Assembly: GCF_007751035.1 (NCBI RefSeq)
Contig: NZ_CP036433.1
Coordinates: forward strand, 3,143,001-3,207,000
Source: Lignipirellula cremea
Lineage (GTDB): Bacteria; Planctomycetota; Planctomycetia; Pirellulales; Pirellulaceae
DNA length: 64,000 bases
Reading direction: 5' to 3'
A program made the position numbers and the translations under genes. The notes below the pieces were generated by a model, which saw only the letters and a program-made list of their open reading frames with translations, made no database searches and was not told where the DNA came from. Positions 39,001 through 47,701 of this stretch are shown piece by piece (positions within the stretch are counted from its first letter, which is position 1; each line of letters begins with the position of its first letter).

Positions 39001-41264
39001 TCTGCAAAACGGAGCGACTCCAGGCAGGAATCGGGCGACGCCGATAGCACGTCGCCAAACAGGAAAGCATGACGTTCCCAGCGGCACAGCCAGGCATGAC
39101 CGAACAGGCTGATGTCGGTCTGGTTGTTCCATTCACGGGCGACCTGGGCGTCGACCTTGTCGAGGAATCCAGGCGTATCATGGTCGAAGTAGCGTGAGAA
39201 CTGCTCGTCGATGGCGGGCAGGTCATCATGCGAACCCAGCAGCGCGACACACGCTTCGGCGCTCGGCTCGGGGCTTTTTCGCGTCGCTAGAGCTTCGCAA
39301 ACTCCCGACCGCGGGGACGCCAGGCAGGGACGCAGCGCGGCGGGCAGATCGCTCGCGTCGGCCCGGGCAATGCGATTGCTTTCTGTGGCCGGCAATCGGG
39401 CGCCGCTGGCTGGCAGCAGGGCCGCGGCGGCGGTCCAGGCGGAGTCGTCGGTTTTGGCCGTCCGTTCGGCGGACCAGGCCGCGACGGTTTCGTCCGCATG
39501 GGACGCCAGCCGGCGGGCCAGGCGTTGCTCTGTGCTGTAAGGAAAGCCGGGACACCAGGCGATCGCCACCAGGGACCGGGGGAGCAGCGGCGGCGGCAGC
39601 CGCAGCAGGGCGTCGGTGAAGTCGAGGCCCGACATTCGCCTGGCCAGCACGCCCAGGATCTGGATCGCCAGGGGACAGCGCTGCGGCTCGTGGCGTTGAA
39701 GCCAGCTCTCCAGGAAGGCCGAGGCGGCGCCGGCCAGGATTTTGGAACCAAGTGTTTCGCCCACCACACGAATTTTGTTGGGGGACAGCTTGAGCGTCGT
39801 GGAGGCCAACAGATCCAGCACGGCGATACAAGCCTGCACGGCGTCGTCGGGCGACAGCGGGTCAAGAAAGGCCAGCTCGCTTGTTTCGACCACTTGAATC
39901 AGCAGGGCCAGATGCGCAAAGGCCGGGCCGGTCGAGCGACGCTGCAGCTCCTGGATCAGGAACAGGCGCCCTCGGTCCGAGTCGTCGGCCAGGCGGAACA
40001 GCAGGGCCGATTCCAGCGGAGCCTCCTGGAAGGCGTCGACGACCGCGTCGACGCCAAACCAGTCCAGCAGATGGCGGATCGGCTGCGGATCGTCCAGCAG
40101 CTGCAGCACGCCGGAGACGGCCCACAGGTCAAGCTGGCCGGAAGGACGCCGGCAAAGCTCGTCAGTAAGCAGGCCGCGGACGACGCTCGCGGCGTATTGC
40201 CGGCATTTCTCGCGTGTGTCGTGGAAGGCCTGGATGGCCTGGTGCCGAATGTCGCGTTCGATCCAGTCGCACGCCAGCAGTTGCGGGAAGCCGAAGGCAC
40301 AGCAGACAGCCGCCGGGGCGGTCCAGTCGCCGTGGCGCACAGCGGCCAGGATCACGGCCGCCGCCGCGTGCTGGGCGATGGAGGCAGGGCTCGTCCGCTG
40401 CACGTTTTCCAGCTGGCGGAAGAAGCCCGCGGTGCTGACCGGATCGTCGGCGTCGGGCGATGGCTCCCCCGAGGGATTGTCGGCAGGCAGGTCGCGCCAG
40501 AACAGATCGAGCACTGCGTCGAGCGGATCGACGATCGCCGCCAGGGCCTGCAGTTGCTCCCGATCGCCGGCGACGGCGGCGGCCAGCACGGCCGTATCGT
40601 GCTCCGGCGTGCGGACCCGTTGCTGTTCCAGGTGGTGCACGAGTTTCCCGATGCCGACGCCGGCCAGCAGATAACGCGCCTGGCGCGGGCTGCAGAGACC
40701 GTCCTGGGCAAAGGCGACGACCGTTGGCAACTGGGTCAGCGAAAGTTGATCGGGCTTCACGCGTTCCAGCACCGTGGGGGCGCATTCGGGATCGGCCAGG
40801 AGGTACAGGCAGAGAGAGTTCATCTGGCCCGCATCGCCGGCGACGACGGCCGCCTGGCGCACCGCCGGATCGCGATGAAAGACGGCATGGATAAAGCGGG
40901 ACGAATCGTCGGCTGACGAGGCATGGAGGGCGCGCACCGCTGCTTGCTGCACGGTCGGTTCTGGATCGTTCAGGCCCGTCGCCAGTCGCCGGAAGGCCAG
41001 CACGCCGGTCGCTCCGCCCTGGGCTGCCATGGCGGCCGCCCTGACGTGGGCATCCGGGTGGGTCAAAGCGAACGGCAATCGTCCCCAGAAGGCGGCCTGG
41101 CGATGGGGCGGCAGTTCGACCAGTTCCCGCAAAAGGCGGACGAGTTCCGCCGGATCCGCCAAGGTCAGGGCCGCGTTGGCCGGGTCCAGTAGTCGCCAGA
41201 GTCGCGTGTCGCGCATCAGCCGAGGGCGCCCTTCTTCAAATGATAGTGCGGCCGGCCCGCTCAT
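36039..41264 (-). CDS. Giant HEAT-repeat/zincin/VWA fusion protein
   Basis: The 1741-residue protein has three parts. Residues about 1-1200 are HEAT-like helical repeats (RAAAMAAQGGATGVLAF, EPTVQQAAVRALHAS). A zincin-like site HELGHH is at 1253-1258, with a nearby NLVSDEHLERRL that could give the third ligand, like the metallopeptidase half of DUF2201/CobT-type proteins. The C terminus (about 1570-1741) is a von Willebrand A domain with MIDAS DCSGS at 1579-1583. VWA/zincin proteins often work with a MoxR AAA+ ATPase; none is adjacent. The role is unknown: perhaps a chaperone or protease scaffold. ATG at 41264 is assumed; 41216 is possible. Confidence 0.8.
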   Translation of the reverse strand: MSGPAALSFEEGRPRLMRDTRLWRLLDPANAALTLADPAELVRLLRELVELPPHRQAAFWGRLPFALTHPDAHVRAAAMAAQGGATGVLAFRRLATGLNDPEPTVQQAAVRALHASSADDSSRFIHAVFHRDPAVRQAAVVAGDAGQMNSLCLYLLADPECAPTVLERVKPDQLSLTQLPTVVAFAQDGLCSPRQARYLLAGVGIGKLVHHLEQQRVRTPEHDTAVLAAAVAGDREQLQALAAIVDPLDAVLDLFWRDLPADNPSGEPSPDADDPVSTAGFFRQLENVQRTSPASIAQHAAAAVILAAVRHGDWTAPAAVCCAFGFPQLLACDWIERDIRHQAIQAFHDTREKCRQYAASVVRGLLTDELCRRPSGQLDLWAVSGVLQLLDDPQPIRHLLDWFGVDAVVDAFQEAPLESALLFRLADDSDRGRLFLIQELQRRSTGPAFAHLALLIQVVETSELAFLDPLSPDDAVQACIAVLDLLASTTLKLSPNKIRVVGETLGSKILAGAASAFLESWLQRHEPQRCPLAIQILGVLARRMSGLDFTDALLRLPPPLLPRSLVAIAWCPGFPYSTEQRLARRLASHADETVAAWSAERTAKTDDSAWTAAAALLPASGARLPATESNRIARADASDLPAALRPCLASPRSGVCEALATRKSPEPSAEACVALLGSHDDLPAIDEQFSRYFDHDTPGFLDKVDAQVAREWNNQTDISLFGHAWLCRWERHAFLFGDVLSASPDSCLESLRFAERLQSQPLRTQLWQAVARACMLWRYRDREKLRSLATLATAQYLVSRLNAPNGYYAARILMSWLRSGVAPAVLEEARPAALEKLPTLADDVRRELQDWIDSRGLQRNTAAPVDDLAWVAEDLLAQIAACQELDRLEAWCRSPQTRVVEGALLQLLLAGEPGLERLSRLLASDPPPPRFTLLARSIPDWSAGPSLTQLSHTAASAALPEMRYRLYTGLLERELQLAGSGPPALASPQGAAWLTGAIAAVGCDSESVWFGVADWNRLLAYGADPVRLAIILAVSPQPVAYPLALQLLQNLKDPAPEAVQAMRDFLDLGDERSHPWRLKTARWLHYRGDDDGFPLLIEEYLADPHARASLLAHAPAERVDAVTAAALAAGDKLFSEARLILLLEANDVDPVARDRALESLVLDGALISVRERALRLKRKGERRSDKLRAVAEHFAWGVLRGRELTGRMFSVQMIAGTDLGYTRFSENKIYINPLPVLRREKHGGDVVQGLILHELGHHMYHRGPEPEAVWKEAQDEGLHELLNLVSDEHLERRLRALDGGFGDQLKRLGAFAFQHSRRETDVHVLLEHLQGRAWDVLTQVTLGVGRSPGSVVLESGRVLLEMEQAGMSFARFFRALRMGLGDRHADPLVAAGLKLFRGKFRNLEMPQLLAIARRLREIFGSQTDLLRSFSQDALCAGDADELLAEAEGITNEELQSEIRRITDPRELTALREEDSGAGGGRMINVIPDENFETLTTILPVAYDPVERAKYAQAVAPNARRMRQFLYELGLARQPVGQRSSGRRIDRPQLRNLVLRGDPRILQSRRTVSHTDLFLGVVIDCSGSMTHNNHMEQAKLFASLLAEAALGFQGIDLRLFGFTDEVIYDCGNAARSAVHRLSAGGGNNDAGALWHAAQVAKASPRQAKLLVMISDGLPTECSTAALTALVRRLTNRMQICCAQVAVEALEEICFPHYVCLKDDDLESSIRRFGAIVARLVRRVTGG

Positions 41265-41821
41265 CCCGCCAGCGGGAAGCAGGCTGCGGCGCCTGCCGAT
41301 CGTCCGGGAAACAGATCCCAGCGCGGAAGGTGCGTGATGGCCCGTCAGACAGGCTCACCACACGGCCATTTTACACGCCGCGCAAGCGCCCTGGCAGACC
41401 GCGTCGCCCGAAAGCGAGGCAGCAAACGCGTGCGGACGAAAGGACCGTAGGGGAGAGAAATGGCGGGAGATGGACCCCTTCAAGCTTTTTCCGATGTGGG
41501 CAGTCAATGGCTGAACCTCCTCTCACTCTAATTGATGGTGTTTGCCATCGCTTTGACTTGACGCGAGAGCAGGCGTCCGTCACGATTGTTCTACGGGCGG
41601 ATGTTGATGGATCCGAAGCGGAATGTTGTGCAACGCTTCTTTCTAGTGACGCCATGTCGTCGTCGCGGCAGCACCCACAGACAGTGGCGGAGGTGACTGG
41701 TAGTACTCCAGCCACTCTCGCCTGTTAAAAATCGAACGACTGCCTGAACGCGGTACGCAGTACCGCCGTAAGTCCTTTCCGACCATGCGGTCGAACGGGC
41801 TCAAACTCCTGGACGAAAGCA
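41265..41821. other. Divergent spacer, no gene recognised
   Basis: The stretch separates the giant minus-strand gene from the HD-GYP response regulator. It should carry both promoters. An open frame near 41507-41728 (beginning MAEPPLTLIDG) has no recognised family or clear ribosome site and is not called. Confidence 0.35.
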
Positions 41822-42988
41822 ATGCACGCTTCACCGCCTACTCGGAATGTCCTGATTGTTGACGACGATCCCGCCATCCGGCAGTTTTTTGGCGCACTGC
41901 TTTCGCGCACGAGCACGGTGAGGGAGGCAAGCGATGCGGACGAGGCCCTGGAAATTATCAAACACTGGACTCCGGATGTCGTCCTCCTGGACATCGTGAT
42001 GCCTGGCATGGATGGATACGAGGCCTGCCAAAGATTGAAAGCCTGCCTGGGTGCGGATGCTCCGCAAGTGATCATGGTGTCCGGCCGATCCGAAGAAGCA
42101 GGCATGGCAAAGGCCTTTGAGATGGGAGCCGACGACTACCTGGTCAAGCCCGTCGATCATGTCGAGTTTTGTTCGCGTGTCGATCTGCACTTTCGTCTAC
42201 GGGAAAGCCGAACAGCTACCGTAGAACTGCAACGGCAGGTCGATAGCAACCATCAGAAACTGAAGCAGATCCTGGTGGAGCGCGCCGAACAAATCGTGGC
42301 CATTCAGGACGTGGCTGTGTTTACTTTGGCCAAGGTGGCCGAATCACGCGACAACGATACCGGTCAACACATTGTGCGATTGCGCGAGTACGCGCAACGC
42401 CTGGCAATAGAGTTAAAACAAGATGAACCCTACACTCTTGTTATCAACGAGGCCTTCCTGGCCGATCTCTACCGCTCGAGCCCCCTCCACGATATCGGCA
42501 AAGTTGGCATCCCGGATGCGATTCTCCTCAAGCCGGGTCGTCTTACGCCCTCAGAGTTTGAAACGATGAAGCGTCACGCCGTCATCGGAGCGAACATTCT
42601 GCATGAAGCAGTGATGCAAACCAAGGGCGGTGGATTTCTTGCGATGGCGGCAACGATTGCCCAGTTCCACCATGAACGCTGGGATGGTCAAGGCTATCCT
42701 GCGGGCCTGATCGGAGAAGAAATCCCGTTGCCGGCGCGGATCGTCTCGGTGGCGGACGTCTACGACGCACTTACTTCCGAGCGACCGTATAAGAAAGCCT
42801 GGACGCCCGCCGAGGCGAAGGACTTGATTCAAAAAGGCGCCGGCACTCAGTTTGATCCGGCAGTCGTGGCCGCATTTGAGCGCTGTTTCGACGATTTCCT
42901 GCGTCTCCAGGAACGCTACGCCGACCAGGAAGCGGTCGTAACTGGCGCCATGACCTTTATGGAATTTGATCTTCCAGAAACGACCTGA
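41822..42988 (+). CDS. Response regulator with HD-GYP output domain
   Basis: The 388-residue two-domain regulator has a receiver with acidic pocket VDDDP (13-17), phosphoacceptor Asp57 in VLLDIVMPGMDG, and Lys in YLVKPVD. An HD-GYP domain (about 165-375) follows, with SPLHDIGKVGIPDA and HHERWDGQGYPAG. HD-GYP enzymes hydrolyse cyclic-di-GMP (or related cyclic dinucleotides), so phosphorylation probably switches cyclic-dinucleotide levels. The cognate kinase is not adjacent. All catalytic residues appear present. It is convergent with another HD-GYP gene. Confidence 0.93.
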   Translation: MHASPPTRNVLIVDDDPAIRQFFGALLSRTSTVREASDADEALEIIKHWTPDVVLLDIVMPGMDGYEACQRLKACLGADAPQVIMVSGRSEEAGMAKAFEMGADDYLVKPVDHVEFCSRVDLHFRLRESRTATVELQRQVDSNHQKLKQILVERAEQIVAIQDVAVFTLAKVAESRDNDTGQHIVRLREYAQRLAIELKQDEPYTLVINEAFLADLYRSSPLHDIGKVGIPDAILLKPGRLTPSEFETMKRHAVIGANILHEAVMQTKGGGFLAMAATIAQFHHERWDGQGYPAGLIGEEIPLPARIVSVADVYDALTSERPYKKAWTPAEAKDLIQKGAGTQFDPAVVAAFERCFDDFLRLQERYADQEAVVTGAMTFMEFDLPETT

Positions 42989-43316
42989 CCTGCTTGGATC
43001 GCTGGATAATTGGAGCGCTGGATGAAGAAATGGCTCCCTGGCGTCTTCCCGTATCATTTCCCGTCGCCCGTTTCGGCGGGAGTCGATGCTGCGATGTTCT
43101 CTCGCAAATCGCGATAACTGCTTTCTGGTCTGGTTGATGCGTCAACGAAGAGGAGGCGAATCAAGAACGAATGCCGCTGCGAAGAGTGGCCGGCAAAGCG
43201 AAGGAATCGTGATCTGATACCACGCTTCCGGCTCCCTTCACAGCGGAACTACCCTGTCGCCCGCGGTCAGGCTGAGCGATCGCCGCTCTTATAGCGGCGA
43301 CGCCAGTGCCATTGGC
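42989..43316. terminator. Convergent spacer with hairpin
   Basis: This gap lies between convergent HD-GYP genes. An 8-bp stem at 43280-43300 (arms around CGCCGCT/AGCGGCG, loop CTTAT) could serve as a terminator for the minus-strand gene, though it lacks a T-run. Nothing else is seen. Confidence 0.4.
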
Positions 43317-44936
43317 TTAGACCCATTGCTCGACATCGAGCGAGAGGTTCTCCCGTTCGTGGCGGCTGATTTCGACGATTTCGTTGATGCAGCTGAAGAA
43401 GGCGTCGACCACCTGCACGTCCCACTGTTCGCCGGCGCCACGCTGCAGGATCTCGGCCACTTTTTCGATCGGCATCCCTTTGCGGTAGGGACGGTCGCTG
43501 GTCATGGCGTCGAAGGCGTCAGCGACGGCGGCGATGCGGGCCAGGAAGGGGATCTCTTCGCCGGCCAGTTGCTGAGGGTAGCCTTTGCCGTTCCACTGTT
43601 CGTGGTGGTGCAGCACGACCGGCAGGCATTCGCCCAGCTGGCGAATGTCGGCCAGGATGCGATGTCCCAGTTCCGGGTGCAGTTTGATATGTTCGTACTC
43701 GGCGTCGGTCAGTCGGCCCGGTTTGCAGAGCACGCTGTCATCGATGCCGATCTTGCCGATATCGTGCAGCAGGCCGGCCATGTAAATGGTGGAGAGTTTC
43801 TCGGGATCGCATTGCAGTTCCTGGGCCAGTCGCACGGCGACCCGGGCGACGCGATCCGAATGGCCGCAGGTGTACGGGTCTTTGGCGTCGATGGCGGAGG
43901 TCAACGCGCGGACCACGCTGGCCAGGAACTCGGCCTGGCGACGGTACAGTTCACGGTTGCCGGCGTGGATGCCCAGGATCCCGCCGACCGATTTCAGCAG
44001 GTTGGCTTCGATCGTGCCGAATTCTGCGTTGCGGGAATGGTTGAACGCGGCGATGAATCCAAACAGGTTTTCCCCTTCGAACAACGGGGCCAGGATCACC
44101 TGGCGGATGTCGCCAAAGGGCCAGTTGCTGTCGCGGGTGACGGCGGCGTTGGCGATAAACGGCGGGTCGCCCGGCTGCAGGTTGACGTGCTCTACAAAGC
44201 GGCCGAACGACTCCAGGTCGAAGTCGCATTCCCCGGCCAGCAGCAGTTTGTCGGCGACGCGGGCTTTGTATTTGTAGGTCACCTCTTGTTCCTGGGCGAC
44301 CGCCAGCAGGTTAATGGCAAAGCCCTTGGCGGGCAGGCATTCGTCAAGCGTGTCGAGGGCGAGCTGGGCGAGGTCCTCGTCGGTTTTTGACAGCCGCAGG
44401 TTCTCAATCAGGGCGTACAGTAGCGAGATTTCTTCATAGGTCGAAGTGAGGTTGCTCGACACGCTGTCGACTTCGGTTTCCAGCTTCCGCCAGCGGCCCT
44501 CGGCCCGGAGCTTTTCAAACACGGCCAGGCCCAGCTTTTCAACGGTCGCTGGATTCTGGGGGCGAGCCGTCGCGATCCAGCGGACGAGGTCGGCCGACCG
44601 CACCTGGGTCGGATCGACTTCGCGCAGGAGCATGGCGGACACGGCCACATACCGCCGATTCTCGCGGGTGCGGACCGGCAGGGCGTACAGTTCCAGGTAA
44701 TCGTCGCCGGTCAGGAACTGGGGCGAAAAACGCTCCGCACAGGCCTGCACCAGGTCGCGGTCGACGGTCTGGGTTAAATGCGGCTGGCCGGCGCCCTGTT
44801 TGAGCAGGTCGCCGGTAAAACCGTCGTAAATAGAAAACTCCACGTCAAACCAGCGGGCCAGTTCCTGCTGCAGGGACTGCACGGCGGCTTTGTCATCGAC
44901 CTCAACAGACGGAAGCCGGTAGGAGATTTGCGTCAT
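43317..44936 (-). CDS. GAF-like plus HD-GYP phosphodiesterase
   Basis: The 539-residue protein has an N-terminal region of about 170 residues with no clear name, a GAF-like sensory domain at about 195-345 (LLYALIENLRLSKTDEDLAQ, VILAPLFEGENLFGFIAAF), and a C-terminal HD-GYP domain (about 355-530). The catalytic motifs are LLHDIGKIGID and HHHEQWNGKGYPQQ. It would degrade cyclic-di-GMP in response to a small ligand or redox signal sensed by GAF. The longer frame to 45185 adds basic, unlikely sequence. It lies near another HD-GYP gene, suggesting local clustering of cyclic-dinucleotide control. Confidence 0.9.
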   Translation of the reverse strand: MTQISYRLPSVEVDDKAAVQSLQQELARWFDVEFSIYDGFTGDLLKQGAGQPHLTQTVDRDLVQACAERFSPQFLTGDDYLELYALPVRTRENRRYVAVSAMLLREVDPTQVRSADLVRWIATARPQNPATVEKLGLAVFEKLRAEGRWRKLETEVDSVSSNLTSTYEEISLLYALIENLRLSKTDEDLAQLALDTLDECLPAKGFAINLLAVAQEQEVTYKYKARVADKLLLAGECDFDLESFGRFVEHVNLQPGDPPFIANAAVTRDSNWPFGDIRQVILAPLFEGENLFGFIAAFNHSRNAEFGTIEANLLKSVGGILGIHAGNRELYRRQAEFLASVVRALTSAIDAKDPYTCGHSDRVARVAVRLAQELQCDPEKLSTIYMAGLLHDIGKIGIDDSVLCKPGRLTDAEYEHIKLHPELGHRILADIRQLGECLPVVLHHHEQWNGKGYPQQLAGEEIPFLARIAAVADAFDAMTSDRPYRKGMPIEKVAEILQRGAGEQWDVQVVDAFFSCINEIVEISRHERENLSLDVEQWV

Positions 44937-45073
44937 AATCGAGCGAACCGATATAAGTAGAAACGGATGCGGCTGAACGCGCAGTCGCCACCGAAATCTA
45001 GTTCGCAAAAAGGCGCGACGCAAAAAAACGCCACGCCTTGCCAGGTCTTCGCAAATGCTCCGCCAGTGGGCGG

Positions 45074-46291
45074 TTACTTCCCGGGCGAGGTCAGATTCCC
45101 CGTCGACAGAGAGCCGTCCGGCAGCTCTTTCGCGTCGTTCTCGGCGTCCACAAACAGGTTTCCCGACACCAGCAGACGCGGGCATTCGCCTTTCAATTCC
45201 AGCCCCTGGGGTCGCACCGAAGCGAACACATTTCCCGTAATGGCGATGTCTGAAGCCCCCTCCACGACCATGCCCGCGGCGGCCAGATCGTTGCCGACCC
45301 GGCGCAGTTTGCCGTCGCCCAGGTAGCTGTTGGAGAAGTTATTGCCAGACACCGTAATCCGCCCGCTGGCCGGGCCGACCCGCACGGCGTTGGTCTTTAG
45401 AATGGTAAAGGTGTTGGCGCTAACCGCACACCCATGAGCGTCGCGGAGGTCCACGCCCAGGCCGTTATGGGCGATGACATTGGCGGATACGGTGTCGCCG
45501 TAGCAATCCCGATCCAGGATCACGGCGGCGCCGGCGCACTCTTCAATCATGTTGCCCGAGATAACAGAGCCGTAGGTGTTTTCCACCACCACGCCGTGGC
45601 CCAGGTGGTCGTCGAGATTGTTGCCTGTCATGCACAGGTTATAGCCATCGATGCAATGGACGGCGTCCTGGTTCTCTTCGAACTGGTTAGCGGAAACGAT
45701 AATGTCGTGGCAGCCATACAGGTACAAACCGACGCCTGTGTTGTAGGTAATCAGGCAGTCGGACACCCGCGGGTCTTCGTAAGCCTGGTCCAGGTGGATG
45801 CCGTTTCCGCCGTGGTGGCTGATCGAAACGCCGTGGATGAAAATCTCTTCCACATACCGGGCGGCGATGCCGTGACCGCTTTTTTCGTTGCCGGTGATGC
45901 GGAGATCGGCAATGCGAATTCGCCACAGGTGATCGGAGCCCGGCGGCTTTTTGTCGCCATGGGTCTTTTTGCCGATCATGAGAGCCGGCTGCCCCGATTC
46001 ATTCCGATTGATGATGTGTGTAGCCGCCCCGCTGCCCTGCAGCGTGGTGTCGGTGGTTTGCAGCCAGAGCGTTTCCTGGATTTCAAACTCGCCAGGCGGC
46101 AGGATCACCAGGCCGCCTGCGGCCGGCACCGCATCGAGCGCCGCCTGCAGCGAGGGGTAGTTGGCCGCGTCAATCGTCGGCCGGGCTCCAGGCAGCAGGA
46201 CTTTGTCGGACGCCTTCCAGCCGAGCAGCAGCACGGCGACCCCGCTGAATACCAGGGCGGACAGTTTCCAGGCGGATCGTTGCCACTTCAT
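45074..46291 (-). CDS. NosD-like right-handed beta-helix protein
   Basis: The 405-residue protein has an N-terminal hydrophobic anchor (about 10-25, LSALVFSGVAVLLLGW) and then a right-handed parallel beta-helix (Beta_helix/NosD type). Repeated rungs include HGIAARYVEEIFIHGVSI, NGIHLDQAYEDPRVSDCLI, HDIIVSANQFEENQDAVHC, and GSVISGNMIEECAGAAVIL. The start region (PTIDAANYPSLQAALDAVPAAGG) is typical of pectate-lyase-like folds. It is probably a periplasmic carbohydrate-binding or lyase-like protein; no catalytic triad was identified. It lies 137 bases upstream of the HD-GYP gene on the same strand. Confidence 0.85.
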   Translation of the reverse strand: MKWQRSAWKLSALVFSGVAVLLLGWKASDKVLLPGARPTIDAANYPSLQAALDAVPAAGGLVILPPGEFEIQETLWLQTTDTTLQGSGAATHIINRNESGQPALMIGKKTHGDKKPPGSDHLWRIRIADLRITGNEKSGHGIAARYVEEIFIHGVSISHHGGNGIHLDQAYEDPRVSDCLITYNTGVGLYLYGCHDIIVSANQFEENQDAVHCIDGYNLCMTGNNLDDHLGHGVVVENTYGSVISGNMIEECAGAAVILDRDCYGDTVSANVIAHNGLGVDLRDAHGCAVSANTFTILKTNAVRVGPASGRITVSGNNFSNSYLGDGKLRRVGNDLAAAGMVVEGASDIAITGNVFASVRPQGLELKGECPRLLVSGNLFVDAENDAKELPDGSLSTGNLTSPGK

Positions 46292-46648
46292 TGGCGTGTT
46301 CCTCAGCAGCGGGGACGGGGCTCCAACTCCAGCGAGTTGGCGGAATCGGGCCAGTATCCTTTACCTTTCCTGCCTGGTCAACGTTTGCGAAAGTCTCCAG
46401 CCGAGGGGGTGCTCGTAGCTGAACTCGCCAGAGTTGAGCTGCGGTTCCCGGAATGCGCCTCCCGAAAGTCTGGCGACTTTGTCTGCATGGTCGCTGCGGA
46501 CGCCTTTGTGGGACATGCCCTATCGGTGCATGCCCTTTGTTAAATACAATTTCCTGCTGGCGAGTGTCTTGCTCGCCTTTGAAACTCTCCCTTCTGATGA
46601 TTCCCGGCGTGCAGCACGTCGCTTGGGTTCCGCTTTGCTTCTTTTTCG
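46292..46648. other. Divergent spacer with REP-like element
   Basis: The spacer between divergent genes should contain both promoters. It also contains a REP-like pair of hairpins (46416-46483), described separately. No small gene is recognised. Confidence 0.5.
46416..46483. repeat. REP-like element, copy 2
   Basis: Positions 46416-46436 repeat exactly the first 21 bases of the left arm at 16221. The unit contains the hairpin AACTC-GCCA-GAGTT. A second hairpin, AAAGTC-TGGC-GACTTT, follows at about 46466-46481 with a complementary loop. The spacing and loop pairing match the copy near 16.2 kb, although the outer arms are more diverged here. Confidence 0.7.
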
Positions 46649-47425
46649 ATGGCTCCCGTCATGACGAACGATTCTTCCGCGACGCCCCCGCCCGGCGACG
46701 ATCTTCCTGTCGATCCGGCGTCCGCCGCCGATTGCAAAGGCGACGCCGAACTTTCCAACCCGCTGGCAGGGGAGAACGTCGAGGATCCTTCGCCGACGCT
46801 GGAAGCGGCCCTGGAACGCTATCAGCTGGAAACGCCGCCCGAGGCGATCGAGCCGCTCAAAGCGTACTGCGCCCTGTTGTGGGAATGGAATCTCAAACTG
46901 AATCTGACGCGGCACACGGACTACGACAAGTTTGTTTCCCGCGACCTGCTCGACGTGCTACAGCTGGCTTCGGTGCTTAACGAGGGAGAGGAAGTGCTTG
47001 ATGTCGGCTCCGGCGGCGGCGTGCCAGGCATACCGCTGGCGATTGTGCGGCCCGATCTAAGGGTGTCGCTTTGCGAATCGATCGGGAAAAAAGCGAAGGT
47101 CCTGGGCGAAATGACGAACGCACTGGAAATCCAGGTGCCCGTCTTTCATGGGCGAGCCGAAGTCGTGCTGGACGATTTCAGCTTTGATTCCCTGGCGGCC
47201 CGGGCGGTCGGTCCGCTGTGGAAAATGCTGCACTGGTTTCAGGGGCGCTGGCACACGATCGGCCGACTGCTCGCCATCAAAGGGCCCAGCTGGCCCGAAG
47301 AACGCGGCGAAGCCCGCCATCGCGGTTACATGCACGAGGTCGACCTGCGCAAGCTGGTGGAGTACCCGCGGCCTGGGGCCGACGGCCAAAGCGTGATCCT
47401 GCAGCTGACCCAGAAGGGCCGCTAA
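46649..47425 (+). CDS. rsmG: 16S rRNA (guanine-N7) methyltransferase G
   Basis: The 258-residue protein is RsmG/GidB, which uses S-adenosylmethionine to methylate G527 of 16S rRNA. The SAM-binding motif EVLDVGSGGGVPGIPLA is at about 111-127, preceded by WEWNLKLNLTRHTDYDKF. About 50 extra acidic/proline-rich residues precede the usual start, so the true start may be further in. It is usually near gidA or parAB; here it is simply followed by the nitrogen genes. Loss of RsmG is known to give low-level streptomycin resistance in several bacteria. Confidence 0.92.
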   Translation: MAPVMTNDSSATPPPGDDLPVDPASAADCKGDAELSNPLAGENVEDPSPTLEAALERYQLETPPEAIEPLKAYCALLWEWNLKLNLTRHTDYDKFVSRDLLDVLQLASVLNEGEEVLDVGSGGGVPGIPLAIVRPDLRVSLCESIGKKAKVLGEMTNALEIQVPVFHGRAEVVLDDFSFDSLAARAVGPLWKMLHWFQGRWHTIGRLLAIKGPSWPEERGEARHRGYMHEVDLRKLVEYPRPGADGQSVILQLTQKGR

Positions 47426-47668
47426 AGGACGGGCCGCAATCGCTGGCGTGCGCCGGAGGAGAGGATCACGGCCGCAATGCGAAACCTCTTTTTCGGTCTC
47501 TGCGGGGCTACTCCTTTACCTCTTGCGTGCGGATGGCTACCCTTAACGGCTTGAAATCGGAACATCTCGCCAGGCAACCCCCAGGTTTCCTTCAGCCTGT
47601 GGGGCGGGATTTTCGATAGGCGGGCAATACGTTCGAGCGCGTGCTCGGAGGCGGCGTATTGCGCCATC

Positions 47669-47685
47669 GTGACAACAATTGTCAC
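47669..47685 (+). promoter_or_regulatory. Operator-like palindrome before amtB
   Basis: GTGACAACAATTGTCAC is a perfect 7-bp inverted repeat with a CAA spacer. It ends 16 bases before the amtB ATG. The position suggests a repressor or activator site controlling the ammonium-transport genes. It does not match the NtcA half-site GTA-N8-TAC or the CRP spacing. Confidence 0.6.
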
Positions 47686-47701
47686 AAATGGGATAACTTA
47701 G

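Noticed and set aside
44937-45185. N-terminal extension of the GAF/HD-GYP protein
   Set aside because: Basic and hydrophobic-random sequence, no ribosome site.
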